Source: Nitrospirales bacterium
Lineage (GTDB): Bacteria > Nitrospirota > Nitrospiria > Nitrospirales > UBA8639
Direction: 5' to 3'
NCBI GenBank assembly: GCA_021604265.1
Contig: BQIY01000001.1
Coordinates: 1 to 25,592 of the forward strand
DNA length: 25,592 nucleotides
In this document: positions 16,936 through 25,140 of the stretch, piece after piece
Layout of the letters: each line of letters opens with the position of its first letter
Position numbering within the stretch: position 1 is the stretch's first letter
The notes under the pieces: model-generated
The model's database searches: none
The model's input: only the letters and a program-made list of their open reading frames with translations
Told to the model about the DNA's origin: nothing
Translations under genes and position numbers: made by a program

Positions 16936-19071
16936 ATGAAACAGATTTTGCAAAACCTTAAAGATGGAAGTACCGAACTAGCTGAGTTACCCGCACCGTT
17001 GGCAACTAAAGGGCATGTGCTAATTCGTACCAGGAATTCAGTTATCTCTCCAGGCACCGAAAGAATGCTTGTAGACTTTGGCAAATCGAATTGGATTGAC
17101 AAAGCTAGGAAGCAGCCAGATAAAGTGCAGATGGTCTTAGAGAAGGTACAGACTGACGGTCTTCTCCCGACGGTAGAGGCAGTAAGGGCCAAGCTCGATA
17201 CCCCTCTGCAACTTGGTTATTGCAATACAGGGGTGGTTGTAGATCCATCGGATACTGAGTTTAAGATAGGTCAGCGTATTGTTTCGAACGGGAATCATGC
17301 AGAAATAGTGAGAGTGCCAAAGAATCTCTGCGCGTCAATCCCGGACAACGTTGATGACGAGAGTGCAGCGTTTACTGTTCTTGGAGCCATAGCCCTGCAA
17401 GGTGTTCGCCTAGTAAATCCTACTATCGGTGAATGCGTCGTCGTAACAGGGTTGGGATTGGTAGGGTTACTTACCGTACAGATACTCAGAGCGAATGGCT
17501 GTAAAGTTCTCGCTATAGATTTCGATGCCATTCGATGCGAGTTAGCTAGTAAGTTTGGCGCAGAAACGGTATGCCTCTCCGACGGTGCAGACGCCGTAGC
17601 CTCGGCTATGGCGTTTTCACATGGTCAAGGGGTTGATGCAGTTATCATCGCGGCAAGTACCAAGAGTAATGAGCCCGTGCACCAAGCAGCACAAATGTCT
17701 AGAAAAAGAGGACGGGTCGTTCTGGTTGGAGTTGTTGGTCTCGAACTTTCTAGAGCCGACTTTTTCGAGAAAGAAATTTCTTTTCAAGTTTCATGTTCAT
17801 ATGGCCCAGGACGCTATGATTCGTTATATGAAGATCAGGGTCACGATTACCCAATAGGATTTGTGCGCTGGACCGAGCAGAGAAATTTCGAGGCGGTCCT
17901 TGACCTAATGTCGGAACGTAAGATCGATGTCTCCGATCTGATAACTCATAGGTTTGATTTCGAAGATAGCGTAGAGGGCTACAAGAGTCTTGATGATCCT
18001 AGTGCACTTGGAATAGTGCTCAATTATTCTATGCCTGATAGTACTGCAGAGCAGACGCCGCTGGTAAGAGATGTGCTGCTGACTAAGGAATTATCCGAAT
18101 TGCCTAGTTCGATTGCATGTGCGTTTATTGGGGCAGGAAATTATGCTTCTAGAACTCTTATTCCAGCTTTTAGAGCAGGCGGTGCAAAACTTCACACCGT
18201 AGTAAGTAGCGGTGGGGTTAGTGGCGCGCATTTCGGAAAGAAATTTGGCTTTCTTAAAACATCTACAGATTTTTCAGTCAGCGTAACCGATCCAGCTATT
18301 GATATTTTGGTTATAGGAACGAGACATAATATTCATGCAGAACAGGTTGTTGCAGGATTAGAGAACCAGAAACATATTTTCGTGGAGAAGCCTCTTGCAT
18401 TGAGTCACGAGGATTTAGACGCCATAGAGCGAGCTTATCTGCAACAAAAAACGCCAGTGTCACTCATGGTAGGTTTCAATCGGCGATTCTCTCCGCTCGT
18501 TGTTACTGCGAAAAATCTTCTAAAGGCTGTTTCTGAGCCTCTGAGTGTAGTCATCACAGTGAATGCGGGAGCTATCCCTTTGGACCATTGGATTCAGGAT
18601 AGGGAAGTTGGAGGAGGGCGCATAGTTGGTGAAGCCTGTCATTTCATAGATCTTGCTCGCCATTTGGTAGGCGAGAAGATTGTGGGTCACCGCAGTATCT
18701 GTATGGGGCAATCACCGGGGGTTGAGGTTCGCGATGATAAAGTTGTTATTACCCTACAATTCGAAGATGGATCTTTCGCGGTAGTCAACTATTTGGCTAA
18801 TGGTGGCAAAGCGTTTCCTAAGGAAAGGGTAGAAATTTTTACGGCTAACGCTGTACTGCAAATTAACAATTTCCGCGAGCTTCGTGGCTACGCCTGGAAA
18901 GGTTTTAAGAAGCAGAAACTTTGGACGCAAGACAAAGGGCAAGGCAGCTGCGTTAAAGAGTTTCTTCAGGGAATAGGGTCAAAAGGCGAGGCGCCAATTC
19001 CGTTTACTGAATTGATGGAAGTCTCTAGGGCTACAGTGGATATTGCTGAATCAGTTTTCCTACAGGAGTAA
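16936..19071 (+). CDS. Two-domain oxidoreductase: MDR dehydrogenase fused to Gfo/Idh/MocA domain (copy 2)
   Basis: Second fusion with the same architecture and the same length (711 residues) as the protein at 5895-8030. The MDR part has SPGTE, the Rossmann motif GLGLVGLL near 172 and the shared block SCSYGPGRYD; the Gfo/Idh/MocA part begins near 394 (IACAFIGAGNYASRTLIPAF) with EKP at 484-486 and GGGRIVGEACHFID. The zinc motif GHE is replaced by GYCNTG. A cysteine present in copy 1 (QASCVSIGTE) is Val here (NSVISPGTE). The two proteins clearly share ancestry but differ over most positions, so this is an old duplication or separate recruitment, not a recent repeat. An AGGA ribosome site precedes the ATG after a 53-base gap. 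Substrate unknown. Confidence 0.87.
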   Translation: MKQILQNLKDGSTELAELPAPLATKGHVLIRTRNSVISPGTERMLVDFGKSNWIDKARKQPDKVQMVLEKVQTDGLLPTVEAVRAKLDTPLQLGYCNTGVVVDPSDTEFKIGQRIVSNGNHAEIVRVPKNLCASIPDNVDDESAAFTVLGAIALQGVRLVNPTIGECVVVTGLGLVGLLTVQILRANGCKVLAIDFDAIRCELASKFGAETVCLSDGADAVASAMAFSHGQGVDAVIIAASTKSNEPVHQAAQMSRKRGRVVLVGVVGLELSRADFFEKEISFQVSCSYGPGRYDSLYEDQGHDYPIGFVRWTEQRNFEAVLDLMSERKIDVSDLITHRFDFEDSVEGYKSLDDPSALGIVLNYSMPDSTAEQTPLVRDVLLTKELSELPSSIACAFIGAGNYASRTLIPAFRAGGAKLHTVVSSGGVSGAHFGKKFGFLKTSTDFSVSVTDPAIDILVIGTRHNIHAEQVVAGLENQKHIFVEKPLALSHEDLDAIERAYLQQKTPVSLMVGFNRRFSPLVVTAKNLLKAVSEPLSVVITVNAGAIPLDHWIQDREVGGGRIVGEACHFIDLARHLVGEKIVGHRSICMGQSPGVEVRDDKVVITLQFEDGSFAVVNYLANGGKAFPKERVEIFTANAVLQINNFRELRGYAWKGFKKQKLWTQDKGQGSCVKEFLQGIGSKGEAPIPFTELMEVSRATVDIAESVFLQE

Positions 19072-19143
19072 TCTGGAGAAGAAGTGCCCACGTATTAAGT
19101 GGTATAAGAGAATTAGAGATTTGCAACGGTAAGAGATAGTGAA

Positions 19144-20250
19144 ATGATTAGAAAGATCGACTCGCCTATGGAGCATTACGAGGTGCATTTACGTGCAACC
19201 GCAGAATGGTTGCTCGCGAGCATTGAACACGGTAATGGTGGCTCTGCAGCGCATTACGCACCTATTCTTGGCTGGTCTAAGCCTTATCCTGAGACCACGG
19301 GCTATATTATTCCAACTTTACTAAAACTGTCTGAATATCTTTGCCGGGACGATTTTGAGAAAGTAGCCCTCAGACTGGGGGAGTGGTTGTTAGAGATTCA
19401 ACGTAGAGATGGCGCCTGGAATGGTGGGTTGCATTCGGGACAGGATAAAGATGTCGGCAGTGTATTTAACACGGGTCAGATACTAAAGGGTCTTTGTGCC
19501 CTGTATCGCCTAACAGCTGACGAAAAGTTCCTGGAAGCGGGGGCTAAGGGCGCAAATTGGTTAGCAGCGGGAGTGAGCGAAGATGGTCTTTGGCCATCTG
19601 GAGACTATCAGTCGAATCTGACGCCTAGTTATTACACTCATGTCTGCTGGCCCATGCTCGAGACTTGGTCCGAGACAGGTGACAATAACGTACGAGATAG
19701 TGCAGTACGATTTTTGGATACAGTAGTTTCGCGTCGGCTTAAAAACGGCGTAATTTCCGGGTGGGGATTTAAAGAAGGCAGTCCGGCCTTTACTCATACG
19801 ATTGCTTACACTATTCGCGGCCTTCAAGAAAGTGCACGCCTGCTGGATGATTATTCAAGATATGGAGAACCGATAGAACTAGCCCTTGAAGTCTTGGTGA
19901 AAAAATCAGAGTTAAGAGGGGGGCGATTACCTGGTCGCTTTGATGAGTCATGGGTACCTGCAGGTGGTTACCAATGTTTAACTGGGAATGTTCAATTAGC
20001 TTTTTGCTTTCTGTTACTCGAAGAAAGGGTGCCAGATCTTCGCTTAGTCAGCGCTGCTGCCAGACTTATCGATGCTGTTTGTGATGCCCAAAATCTGAGT
20101 TCCTCTCGTACGGGCATCAAAGGTGGTGTAGCCGGTTCCTCACCTCTTTGGGGACGTTACATGACGATGCGATATCCGAATTGGGCGGCTAAATACCACT
20201 GCGACGCGCTCATTAAGATTATGGCTCGATTAGAGGGTGTGAAACCTTGA
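19144..20250 (+). CDS. Unidentified probable alpha/alpha-toroid protein (prenyltransferase/epimerase-like repeats)
   Basis: A 368-residue soluble protein that I cannot assign to a reaction. It has repeated helical units with aromatic and glycine-rich turns: RRDGAWNGGLHSG near residues 90-103, VSEDGLWPSGDYQ near 148-160, THTIAYTIRGLQESARLL near 218-235, and YQCLTGNVQLAFCFLLLEE near 277-295. This resembles alpha/alpha-barrel proteins such as squalene-cyclase-like, glucuronyl C5-epimerase-like or unsaturated glucuronyl hydrolase-like folds. There is no signal peptide or membrane segment. A 72-base gap separates it from the oxidoreductase. Its stop overlaps the start of the formyltransferase (TTGA), which suggests the two are made together. 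A role as a sugar epimerase or polymer-modifying enzyme is a guess. Confidence 0.6.
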   Translation: MIRKIDSPMEHYEVHLRATAEWLLASIEHGNGGSAAHYAPILGWSKPYPETTGYIIPTLLKLSEYLCRDDFEKVALRLGEWLLEIQRRDGAWNGGLHSGQDKDVGSVFNTGQILKGLCALYRLTADEKFLEAGAKGANWLAAGVSEDGLWPSGDYQSNLTPSYYTHVCWPMLETWSETGDNNVRDSAVRFLDTVVSRRLKNGVISGWGFKEGSPAFTHTIAYTIRGLQESARLLDDYSRYGEPIELALEVLVKKSELRGGRLPGRFDESWVPAGGYQCLTGNVQLAFCFLLLEERVPDLRLVSAAARLIDAVCDAQNLSSSRTGIKGGVAGSSPLWGRYMTMRYPNWAAKYHCDALIKIMARLEGVKP

Positions 20251-21044
20251 GAATAATAGTCACGGCTGGCTACAACTCGTCAAAGCCTGCCCTTGCCCTA
20301 TGTAATCTTGTGCTTCGTAGTGGTCACGAGCTCGCCGGAGTCGTTATTGTCTCCCCCTTCAATCTTACTCGAGTTACCGCCGTTGTAAGACAAAAAGGGT
20401 TTAGCGGAATAGCGGAAGGTATTACTAAACTCCGCGGCAATTCCAGTGCTGAAGGAGCAAGAAGCTTGTACCCCTCCTGGCTTGCTGAGATTGGAGTTGA
20501 AGATCAAAAAATCAGCAGATGGTGTCGAAATAACAATGTCACATATCGTGTTGTAAAGAGCCTTAACTCGCCTGAAACGGTAAAGTTTGTTCGCGACTCT
20601 AAGATAGATACGCTTATCTATGGGGGAGGTGGGATTTTGCGAGACGAACTAATCGAAGCAGCGAGTGATCACGTTATCAACCCGCATTCAGGGCCACTGC
20701 CGGAAATAAGGGGAATGAATGCGATTGAATGGGCGCTGTTATTAGACGAAGCTTTGGAAGTTACCGTCCATTTTATAGACAGGGGAATAGATACTGGCGA
20801 TATTATCAGGAGAGTTCCTGTCAAACTTTTTCCTCAAATCCAACTCGAGGAGCTGCGAGAAACTGCTGTTATCACTGCGGTAATGGAGATTTCTAAGCTG
20901 CTCAGCGAGGCGGGCGATACTCAGTCAATTCCACGCGTGAAGCAGCCACTCACGAGCGCTGGCAGGCAATGTTTTATAATGGCCCCAGCAATCGTAGCTA
21001 AGACAAGAAACAAACTCGAGCAGCTCCTGCAAAGCGTCCATTAA
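20247..21044 (+). CDS. Formyltransferase-fold protein, possible sugar N-formyltransferase
   Basis: A 265-residue protein related to methionyl-tRNA and phosphoribosylglycinamide formyltransferases. The catalytic Asn-His-Asp set of the fold is visible: Asn145 and His147 in INPHSGPLPEIRG, and Asp182 in HFIDRGIDTGDII. Spacing is close to that in E. coli Fmt (Asn108, His110, Asp146). The N-terminus (MRIIVTAGYNSSKPALALCNLVL) has a Rossmann-like beginning, and the C-terminal Fmt tRNA-binding domain is missing, which speaks against a role in translation initiation. Sugar N-formyltransferases with this chemistry occur in O-antigen loci, where they act on 4-amino or 3-amino sugars with N10-formyl-THF. 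The start is TTG, overlapping the upstream stop as TTGA, with AGAGGG upstream. The acceptor is unknown, and no aminotransferase that would make an amino sugar is seen in the window. Confidence 0.8.
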   Translation: MRIIVTAGYNSSKPALALCNLVLRSGHELAGVVIVSPFNLTRVTAVVRQKGFSGIAEGITKLRGNSSAEGARSLYPSWLAEIGVEDQKISRWCRNNNVTYRVVKSLNSPETVKFVRDSKIDTLIYGGGGILRDELIEAASDHVINPHSGPLPEIRGMNAIEWALLLDEALEVTVHFIDRGIDTGDIIRRVPVKLFPQIQLEELRETAVITAVMEISKLLSEAGDTQSIPRVKQPLTSAGRQCFIMAPAIVAKTRNKLEQLLQSVH

Positions 21045-22756
21045 TGATAGATATTCAACGTGCTAGGCTTTTTGCTTATTCCATCTACTACACCCGGCCT
21101 CAACAACTTCTCGCTCGGCTTTTTCTTCTGCTCAAGCGAAAAGTCCTAGTTCTTACGGCCACGGAGAAGCTCAAGAAGCGCGTGGCATTTAGTACAGGTG
21201 ATTATTTGTCGCTCAATGATAATCCGCCAACTGGGATTTTCGATCTTCGCAGGAATTCTGTGGTACACGCTAATCCTCTGACGCTGAATTTTCTTAATAT
21301 GGAGCGTAGCTTTATCGGCCAATATGACTGGAGACCCGCTGAGTTAAAGAAAGGGACGCGGCTTTGGTTGCTGAACCTACACTATATGGAATTTCTTGAA
21401 GGGCTTAACGAAGATCAAAGCCTTCGCACGATAGAGTATTGGATAGACAGTAATCTTCCTTATGATGACGGATACTGGCTGGATAACTGGAACAGCTACG
21501 CATTATCCATTCGAGTCGTCGTATGGATGCAGAGACTACCTTCGCTGCGGGAGACTGCAGACAATGGACAATGGGTCTCGATTCATCGCTCACTGCACGC
21601 CCAGGTCAAATTTCTCTTCGGGAATTTGGAGCTAGATATAGGAGGCAATCACCTGATCAAGAATATTAAGGCGCTCCTATGGGCGGGAAAGTACTTTAAT
21701 AATAAGGATTCAGAGTGCTGGGTTCGCAAAGCTGAACAGCTACTTCGCGCACAGCTGGACGAGCAAGTTCTTGAAGATGGCATGCATTATGAGCTCAGCC
21801 CTGCCTATCATGCCCAGGTTATGGCCGATTTGATGGAATGCAATGCTGTACTTGATGACAGTCCGCTGAAAACGAAACTGGGTGAGAAGCTAGCGTTGAT
21901 GGCCCAGGTGTTGATTGATCTCACACATCCTGATGGTCAAATAAGTCTATTTAATGATGCCGCACTTCATATGGCCTATGCGCCAGAGCAGATTTTATCA
22001 AAGTATGAGCTAGCATTTGGCGACAGACCGTCCAGACGCTCGGTATTTGAACTAGAAGATTCCGGATACTGTGCTACGTTCAGCAATGGCCACTATCTCC
22101 TTTTCGATGCCGGTCCATTGGCACCGGACTTTCTCCCGGCACATGGACATGGTGATGCCCTAGCATTTGAATACAGCGTCGGAGATCAAAGAGTCATGAT
22201 AGATCCAGGTGTCTACTGCTATGACGCTGGTGATGACAGGGACTTCTCGCGCTCATCTAAAAGTCACAATACAGTAACACTTGACGATCTCGACCAGAGT
22301 GAGTTTTGGGCGTCGTTCAGGGTAGGTCGTCGAGCTCGAATTATTAAACGTGATATCTCTGCTTCTTTTAACTCATTTAGCGTGACTGCTAGCCATAGTG
22401 GCTATGCGCACCTCCAGGGAAGCCCAGTTCACGAACGCTGTGTTTCATTAGTAGGGCAGCAACTCGTTATTCGAGATGATATTCATAACGGTGCGCAGCA
22501 GACGGCGGTAGCGAGGTTCATGCTACACCCCAGTTTTTCCACGGAATATCTCGGTGAAGATAGCAGGCAAGTTAGAGTGTGGAATTCAGATCTCGAATTT
22601 GAGATCACAAGTGATCACCCCATTCAGGTAAACACCTCTAAGTGCTTCATGGACTTTGGCCATGTTACTGAAACCATCCAACTCTCAGTGCTGATAGGGC
22701 ATGGGCCGTGTTCGAGCGAAGTCAGAATAGAATGTGTTTCAACAGAGCCTCATTAG
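21044..22756 (+). CDS. Heparinase II/III-like (alginate lyase fold) protein, copy 2
   Basis: A 570-residue member of the heparinase II/III-like family, shorter than copy 1. The N-terminus (SIYYTRPQQLLARLFLLLKRK) resembles that of relatives in exopolysaccharide loci and is not a typical cleavable signal peptide. Toroid-domain residues Asn202-His203 (GGNHLIKNI) and Glu250...Tyr255-His256 (ELSPAYHAQVM) are present. So are beta-domain residues His367-Gly-His369-Gly-Asp371, Asp387 in MIDPGVY and His408 in KSHNTVTLDD. Spacings match copy 1 (20 residues from HGH to the Asp, 21-22 on to the last His), so the site looks intact. The start overlaps the formyltransferase stop by one base (TAATG). Lyase, epimerase and non-catalytic roles are all open; the lack of a signal peptide is odd for a lyase acting on exported polymer. 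Confidence 0.86.
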   Translation: MIDIQRARLFAYSIYYTRPQQLLARLFLLLKRKVLVLTATEKLKKRVAFSTGDYLSLNDNPPTGIFDLRRNSVVHANPLTLNFLNMERSFIGQYDWRPAELKKGTRLWLLNLHYMEFLEGLNEDQSLRTIEYWIDSNLPYDDGYWLDNWNSYALSIRVVVWMQRLPSLRETADNGQWVSIHRSLHAQVKFLFGNLELDIGGNHLIKNIKALLWAGKYFNNKDSECWVRKAEQLLRAQLDEQVLEDGMHYELSPAYHAQVMADLMECNAVLDDSPLKTKLGEKLALMAQVLIDLTHPDGQISLFNDAALHMAYAPEQILSKYELAFGDRPSRRSVFELEDSGYCATFSNGHYLLFDAGPLAPDFLPAHGHGDALAFEYSVGDQRVMIDPGVYCYDAGDDRDFSRSSKSHNTVTLDDLDQSEFWASFRVGRRARIIKRDISASFNSFSVTASHSGYAHLQGSPVHERCVSLVGQQLVIRDDIHNGAQQTAVARFMLHPSFSTEYLGEDSRQVRVWNSDLEFEITSDHPIQVNTSKCFMDFGHVTETIQLSVLIGHGPCSSEVRIECVSTEPH

Positions 22757-22789
22757 AATTATACAATACTGCTTTCATTACCCTAAAAG

Positions 22790-24031
22790 TTGATATCACC
22801 CTTGCACATACTCTTTCTAAGCGACAATTTCCCGCCCGAAGGTAATGCTCCAGCGAGCCGAACCTTCGATCACTGCGCACATTGGGTACGACTCGGACAT
22901 AGGGTGACTGTGATAACCTGTGCGCCGAATTTTCCAGAAGGGAAAGTGTACGAGAACTATAAAAATAGATGGTATTCACGTGAAGACGTTAGCGGTATTT
23001 CTGTGGTTCGTGTCAAAACCTATATTGCTGCGAATGAGGGCTTTGTTAAACGAATACTAGACTATATGTCCTTTATGGCAAGTGCCTTTATCGCAGGTAT
23101 TTTTCAAAAGAAAGTTGATATCCTAATAGCTACTTCGCCGCAATTTTTTACGGCAGTTTCAGGATGTATGCTCAGCAAGTGTAAACGGATTCCATTCGTG
23201 TTTGAGCTCAGGGACATTTGGCCTGCCTCTATTACCGCAGTTGGTGCTATGGAGAAAGGGGTGGCGATTTCCTTACTTGAAAGATTGGAGATGTATCTCT
23301 ATCGACAAGCTCATAGCATCATATGTGTCACCAATTCTTTTCGTACAGAGTTGATAAGCAGGGGTATAGATTCGGGAAAAATCTCGGTTGCGCTTAATGG
23401 CGTTAACCTAGATGACTATAAAGACATAGCTGTTCCTCAGGAACGAAATCCAAAACTCGATAATTTATCTGGCAAATTTACCATAGGGTATATTGGTACT
23501 CATGGGCTTGCCCATGGTTTGCTCACTATTGTTGACACCGCTGTCAAACTGCGGGAGAGGGATGACATTCGCTTTCTGTTTGTAGGGGGTGGCGCGGCCA
23601 AAAAGTCGGTCGATGATTATGTTGCGAAGCTAGGGCTCAAGAACGTGGTCTCGATAGACCGAGTTCCGAAATTATTCATACCTTATTATCTTCAACAATG
23701 TGACGTGTCAATAGTTCACCTACAGGATAATCCCCTCTTCGCATCCGTTATACCTTCTAAGATATTCGAATCTATGGCTCTTGGTATCCCTTTGCTAATG
23801 GCCATCCCGAGGGGGGAGGCGACCGATATGGTCGAGTCCCAGAGTGCTGGGTTAATAGCTAATCCTGAAGATGCTGAGCATATTTCGCAGCAACTCCTTA
23901 GGATTAAGGCTGATGCTGAACTGTATACTCGGTTATCTGAGGGCGGTGTGAGAGCTGCTGCTCACTATTCCAGATCCCGGACCGCAGAGAGCATGTTGAA
24001 AACTCTTATTTCACTAAGATCTGAACGATAA
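22790..24031 (+). CDS. WbuB-like GT4 glycosyltransferase
   Basis: Probable retaining GT-B glycosyltransferase, 413 residues. It matches the WbuB-like branch of GT4: N-terminal HILFLSDNFPPEGNAPASR, then VTVITCAPNFPEGKVY, VFELRDIWPASITAVGAM, and the donor-side stretch GTHGLAHGLLTIVDTA. The region FESMALGIPLLMAIPRGEA near residue 325 corresponds to the EX7E donor-binding area. WbuB itself transfers an N-acetyl-fucosamine residue, but specificity cannot be carried over. The start is unsure: TTG at 22790 is the furthest upstream, and TTG at 22802 gives a start closer to relatives (MHILFLSDNF); neither has a clear ribosome site. A 33-base gap separates it from the heparinase-like gene. It is the last plus-strand gene and converges on wecA. 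Confidence 0.9.
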   Translation: MISPLHILFLSDNFPPEGNAPASRTFDHCAHWVRLGHRVTVITCAPNFPEGKVYENYKNRWYSREDVSGISVVRVKTYIAANEGFVKRILDYMSFMASAFIAGIFQKKVDILIATSPQFFTAVSGCMLSKCKRIPFVFELRDIWPASITAVGAMEKGVAISLLERLEMYLYRQAHSIICVTNSFRTELISRGIDSGKISVALNGVNLDDYKDIAVPQERNPKLDNLSGKFTIGYIGTHGLAHGLLTIVDTAVKLRERDDIRFLFVGGGAAKKSVDDYVAKLGLKNVVSIDRVPKLFIPYYLQQCDVSIVHLQDNPLFASVIPSKIFESMALGIPLLMAIPRGEATDMVESQSAGLIANPEDAEHISQQLLRIKADAELYTRLSEGGVRAAAHYSRSRTAESMLKTLISLRSER

Positions 24032-24064
24032 CACTCAGTTTAACTAGTAGCGAAGGGCAGGGGA
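24032..24064. other. Convergent junction without a visible terminator
   Basis: Only 33 bases separate the stop of the plus-strand glycosyltransferase from the stop of the minus-strand wecA-like gene. I see no hairpin plus T-tract on either strand, so transcripts from both sides may overlap. Confidence 0.35.
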
Positions 24065-25114
24065 TTACACTGTTGTTTCTGTGAAATTTACGTGCTTGGA
24101 AAGCTTTGCAGAAAGAATGCAGTATATAAGGAATAGTGCGAGGAAAAGAGCAAACATATGATGCTCAGCGACACTATTATAGAACCCTATTAGACCAATA
24201 GCGCCCATCGTGACTGAAGATAAAGACAGGATTGCGACAACCTGTTCGACTCTGAGGCCAAGTTTAAGCAGGTTATGGTGCAAATGATCCATGCCTGGAG
24301 AAAAAGGTGAAAGTCCATTGAGCGGCCTTTTTATCAATAAATTGATGGTGTCAAACAGGGGAATGGCGATGAACCAAAGAGCAAATACTGGAGGTATATT
24401 TGCGTTAGGGCCCTGTGTGCCACTTATAAACAACCAAGCTAGGGTAAACCCCAGCATTGTGCTGCCTGCGTCACCCAAATAGATCAATGCTTTCTTGTTC
24501 CAGGGGCGTCTAAAATTCAGCGTAAGAAAGGCGAGTACGGAACAGGATAGGACTACGATAAAACTGAACGCCGTCGAATCACCCGCAAGAAGCGATACTA
24601 TGGCCATCATAAACAATGAAATGAGAACCATACAGCCGGAGAGTCCGTCAATGCCATCGGACATATTAATAGCATTGATAACACCCACTACAGCGAATAT
24701 GGTAATTGGTATAGACAGTACTCCAAGCTGAATGACTTCAGTCTCGTTTACCAAGCTGCCTAAACTCGTTAACTTTACTCCCCCCACGATAGCCATCGCC
24801 AATGCAGCGAAGCCGTGCAGGGACATTCTTACTGACACATTGAGATCTCTGGCGTCGTCAAAAAGGCCAACAACCAGCACGAATGCAGAGAGAGTAAGAA
24901 GGAAGGCGTATTCAGCAAATACCGTTGGGGTGAAGATGCACATGCAAAGTGTGCCTAAATAGATGCCGAGCCCTCCAACCATCGGTGTTGCGTTAGAGTG
25001 GGTCTTTCGTCCACCAGGGAAATCTAGTAATCCAACTTTTCCCGCCATAGGCTTTAAAGCAAACAGTGAGATGCCTGTGATAAAAAACGAACTGACTAGA
25101 TTAACGTAGTTCAT
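24065..25114 (-). CDS. wecA: WecA/MraY-family undecaprenyl-phosphate N-acetylhexosamine-1-phosphate transferase
   Basis: Initiating phosphoglycosyltransferase of the inner membrane; it moves a HexNAc-1-phosphate, in E. coli GlcNAc-1-P, from UDP-sugar to undecaprenyl phosphate. The 349-residue protein is polytopic. It carries the family aspartates: Asp86-Asp87...Asp90 in LFDDARD, Asp153 and Asp156 in NMSDGIDGLSG, and LGDAGSTMLGF. The HIHH-type motif appears as Asp276-His277-Leu-His279-His280. The N-terminal LLDFPGGRKTHSNATPMVGG is typical. I chose the ATG at 25114 because GAGGA lies seven bases upstream; the TTG six bases earlier would sit too close to that site. Sugar specificity for GlcNAc over other HexNAc residues is inferred. 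It is oriented against the polysaccharide operon and lies downstream of a hairpin and an unidentified gene. Confidence 0.92.
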   Translation of the reverse strand: MNYVNLVSSFFITGISLFALKPMAGKVGLLDFPGGRKTHSNATPMVGGLGIYLGTLCMCIFTPTVFAEYAFLLTLSAFVLVVGLFDDARDLNVSVRMSLHGFAALAMAIVGGVKLTSLGSLVNETEVIQLGVLSIPITIFAVVGVINAINMSDGIDGLSGCMVLISLFMMAIVSLLAGDSTAFSFIVVLSCSVLAFLTLNFRRPWNKKALIYLGDAGSTMLGFTLAWLFISGTQGPNANIPPVFALWFIAIPLFDTINLLIKRPLNGLSPFSPGMDHLHHNLLKLGLRVEQVVAILSLSSVTMGAIGLIGFYNSVAEHHMFALFLALFLIYCILSAKLSKHVNFTETTV

Positions 25115-25121
25115 TCTCAAA

Positions 25122-25126
25122 TCCTC
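25122..25126 (-). promoter_or_regulatory. Shine-Dalgarno of the wecA-like gene
   Basis: On the minus strand this reads GAGGA, followed by seven bases and ATG. It decides the start at 25114 over the TTG at 25120. Confidence 0.6.
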
Positions 25127-25140
25127 GGGTCGTTGGTGGG

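Noticed and set aside
24291..24962. Plus-strand open frames opposite the wecA-like gene
   Set aside because: The minus-strand gene has conserved MraY/WecA motifs throughout; the opposite frames have none.
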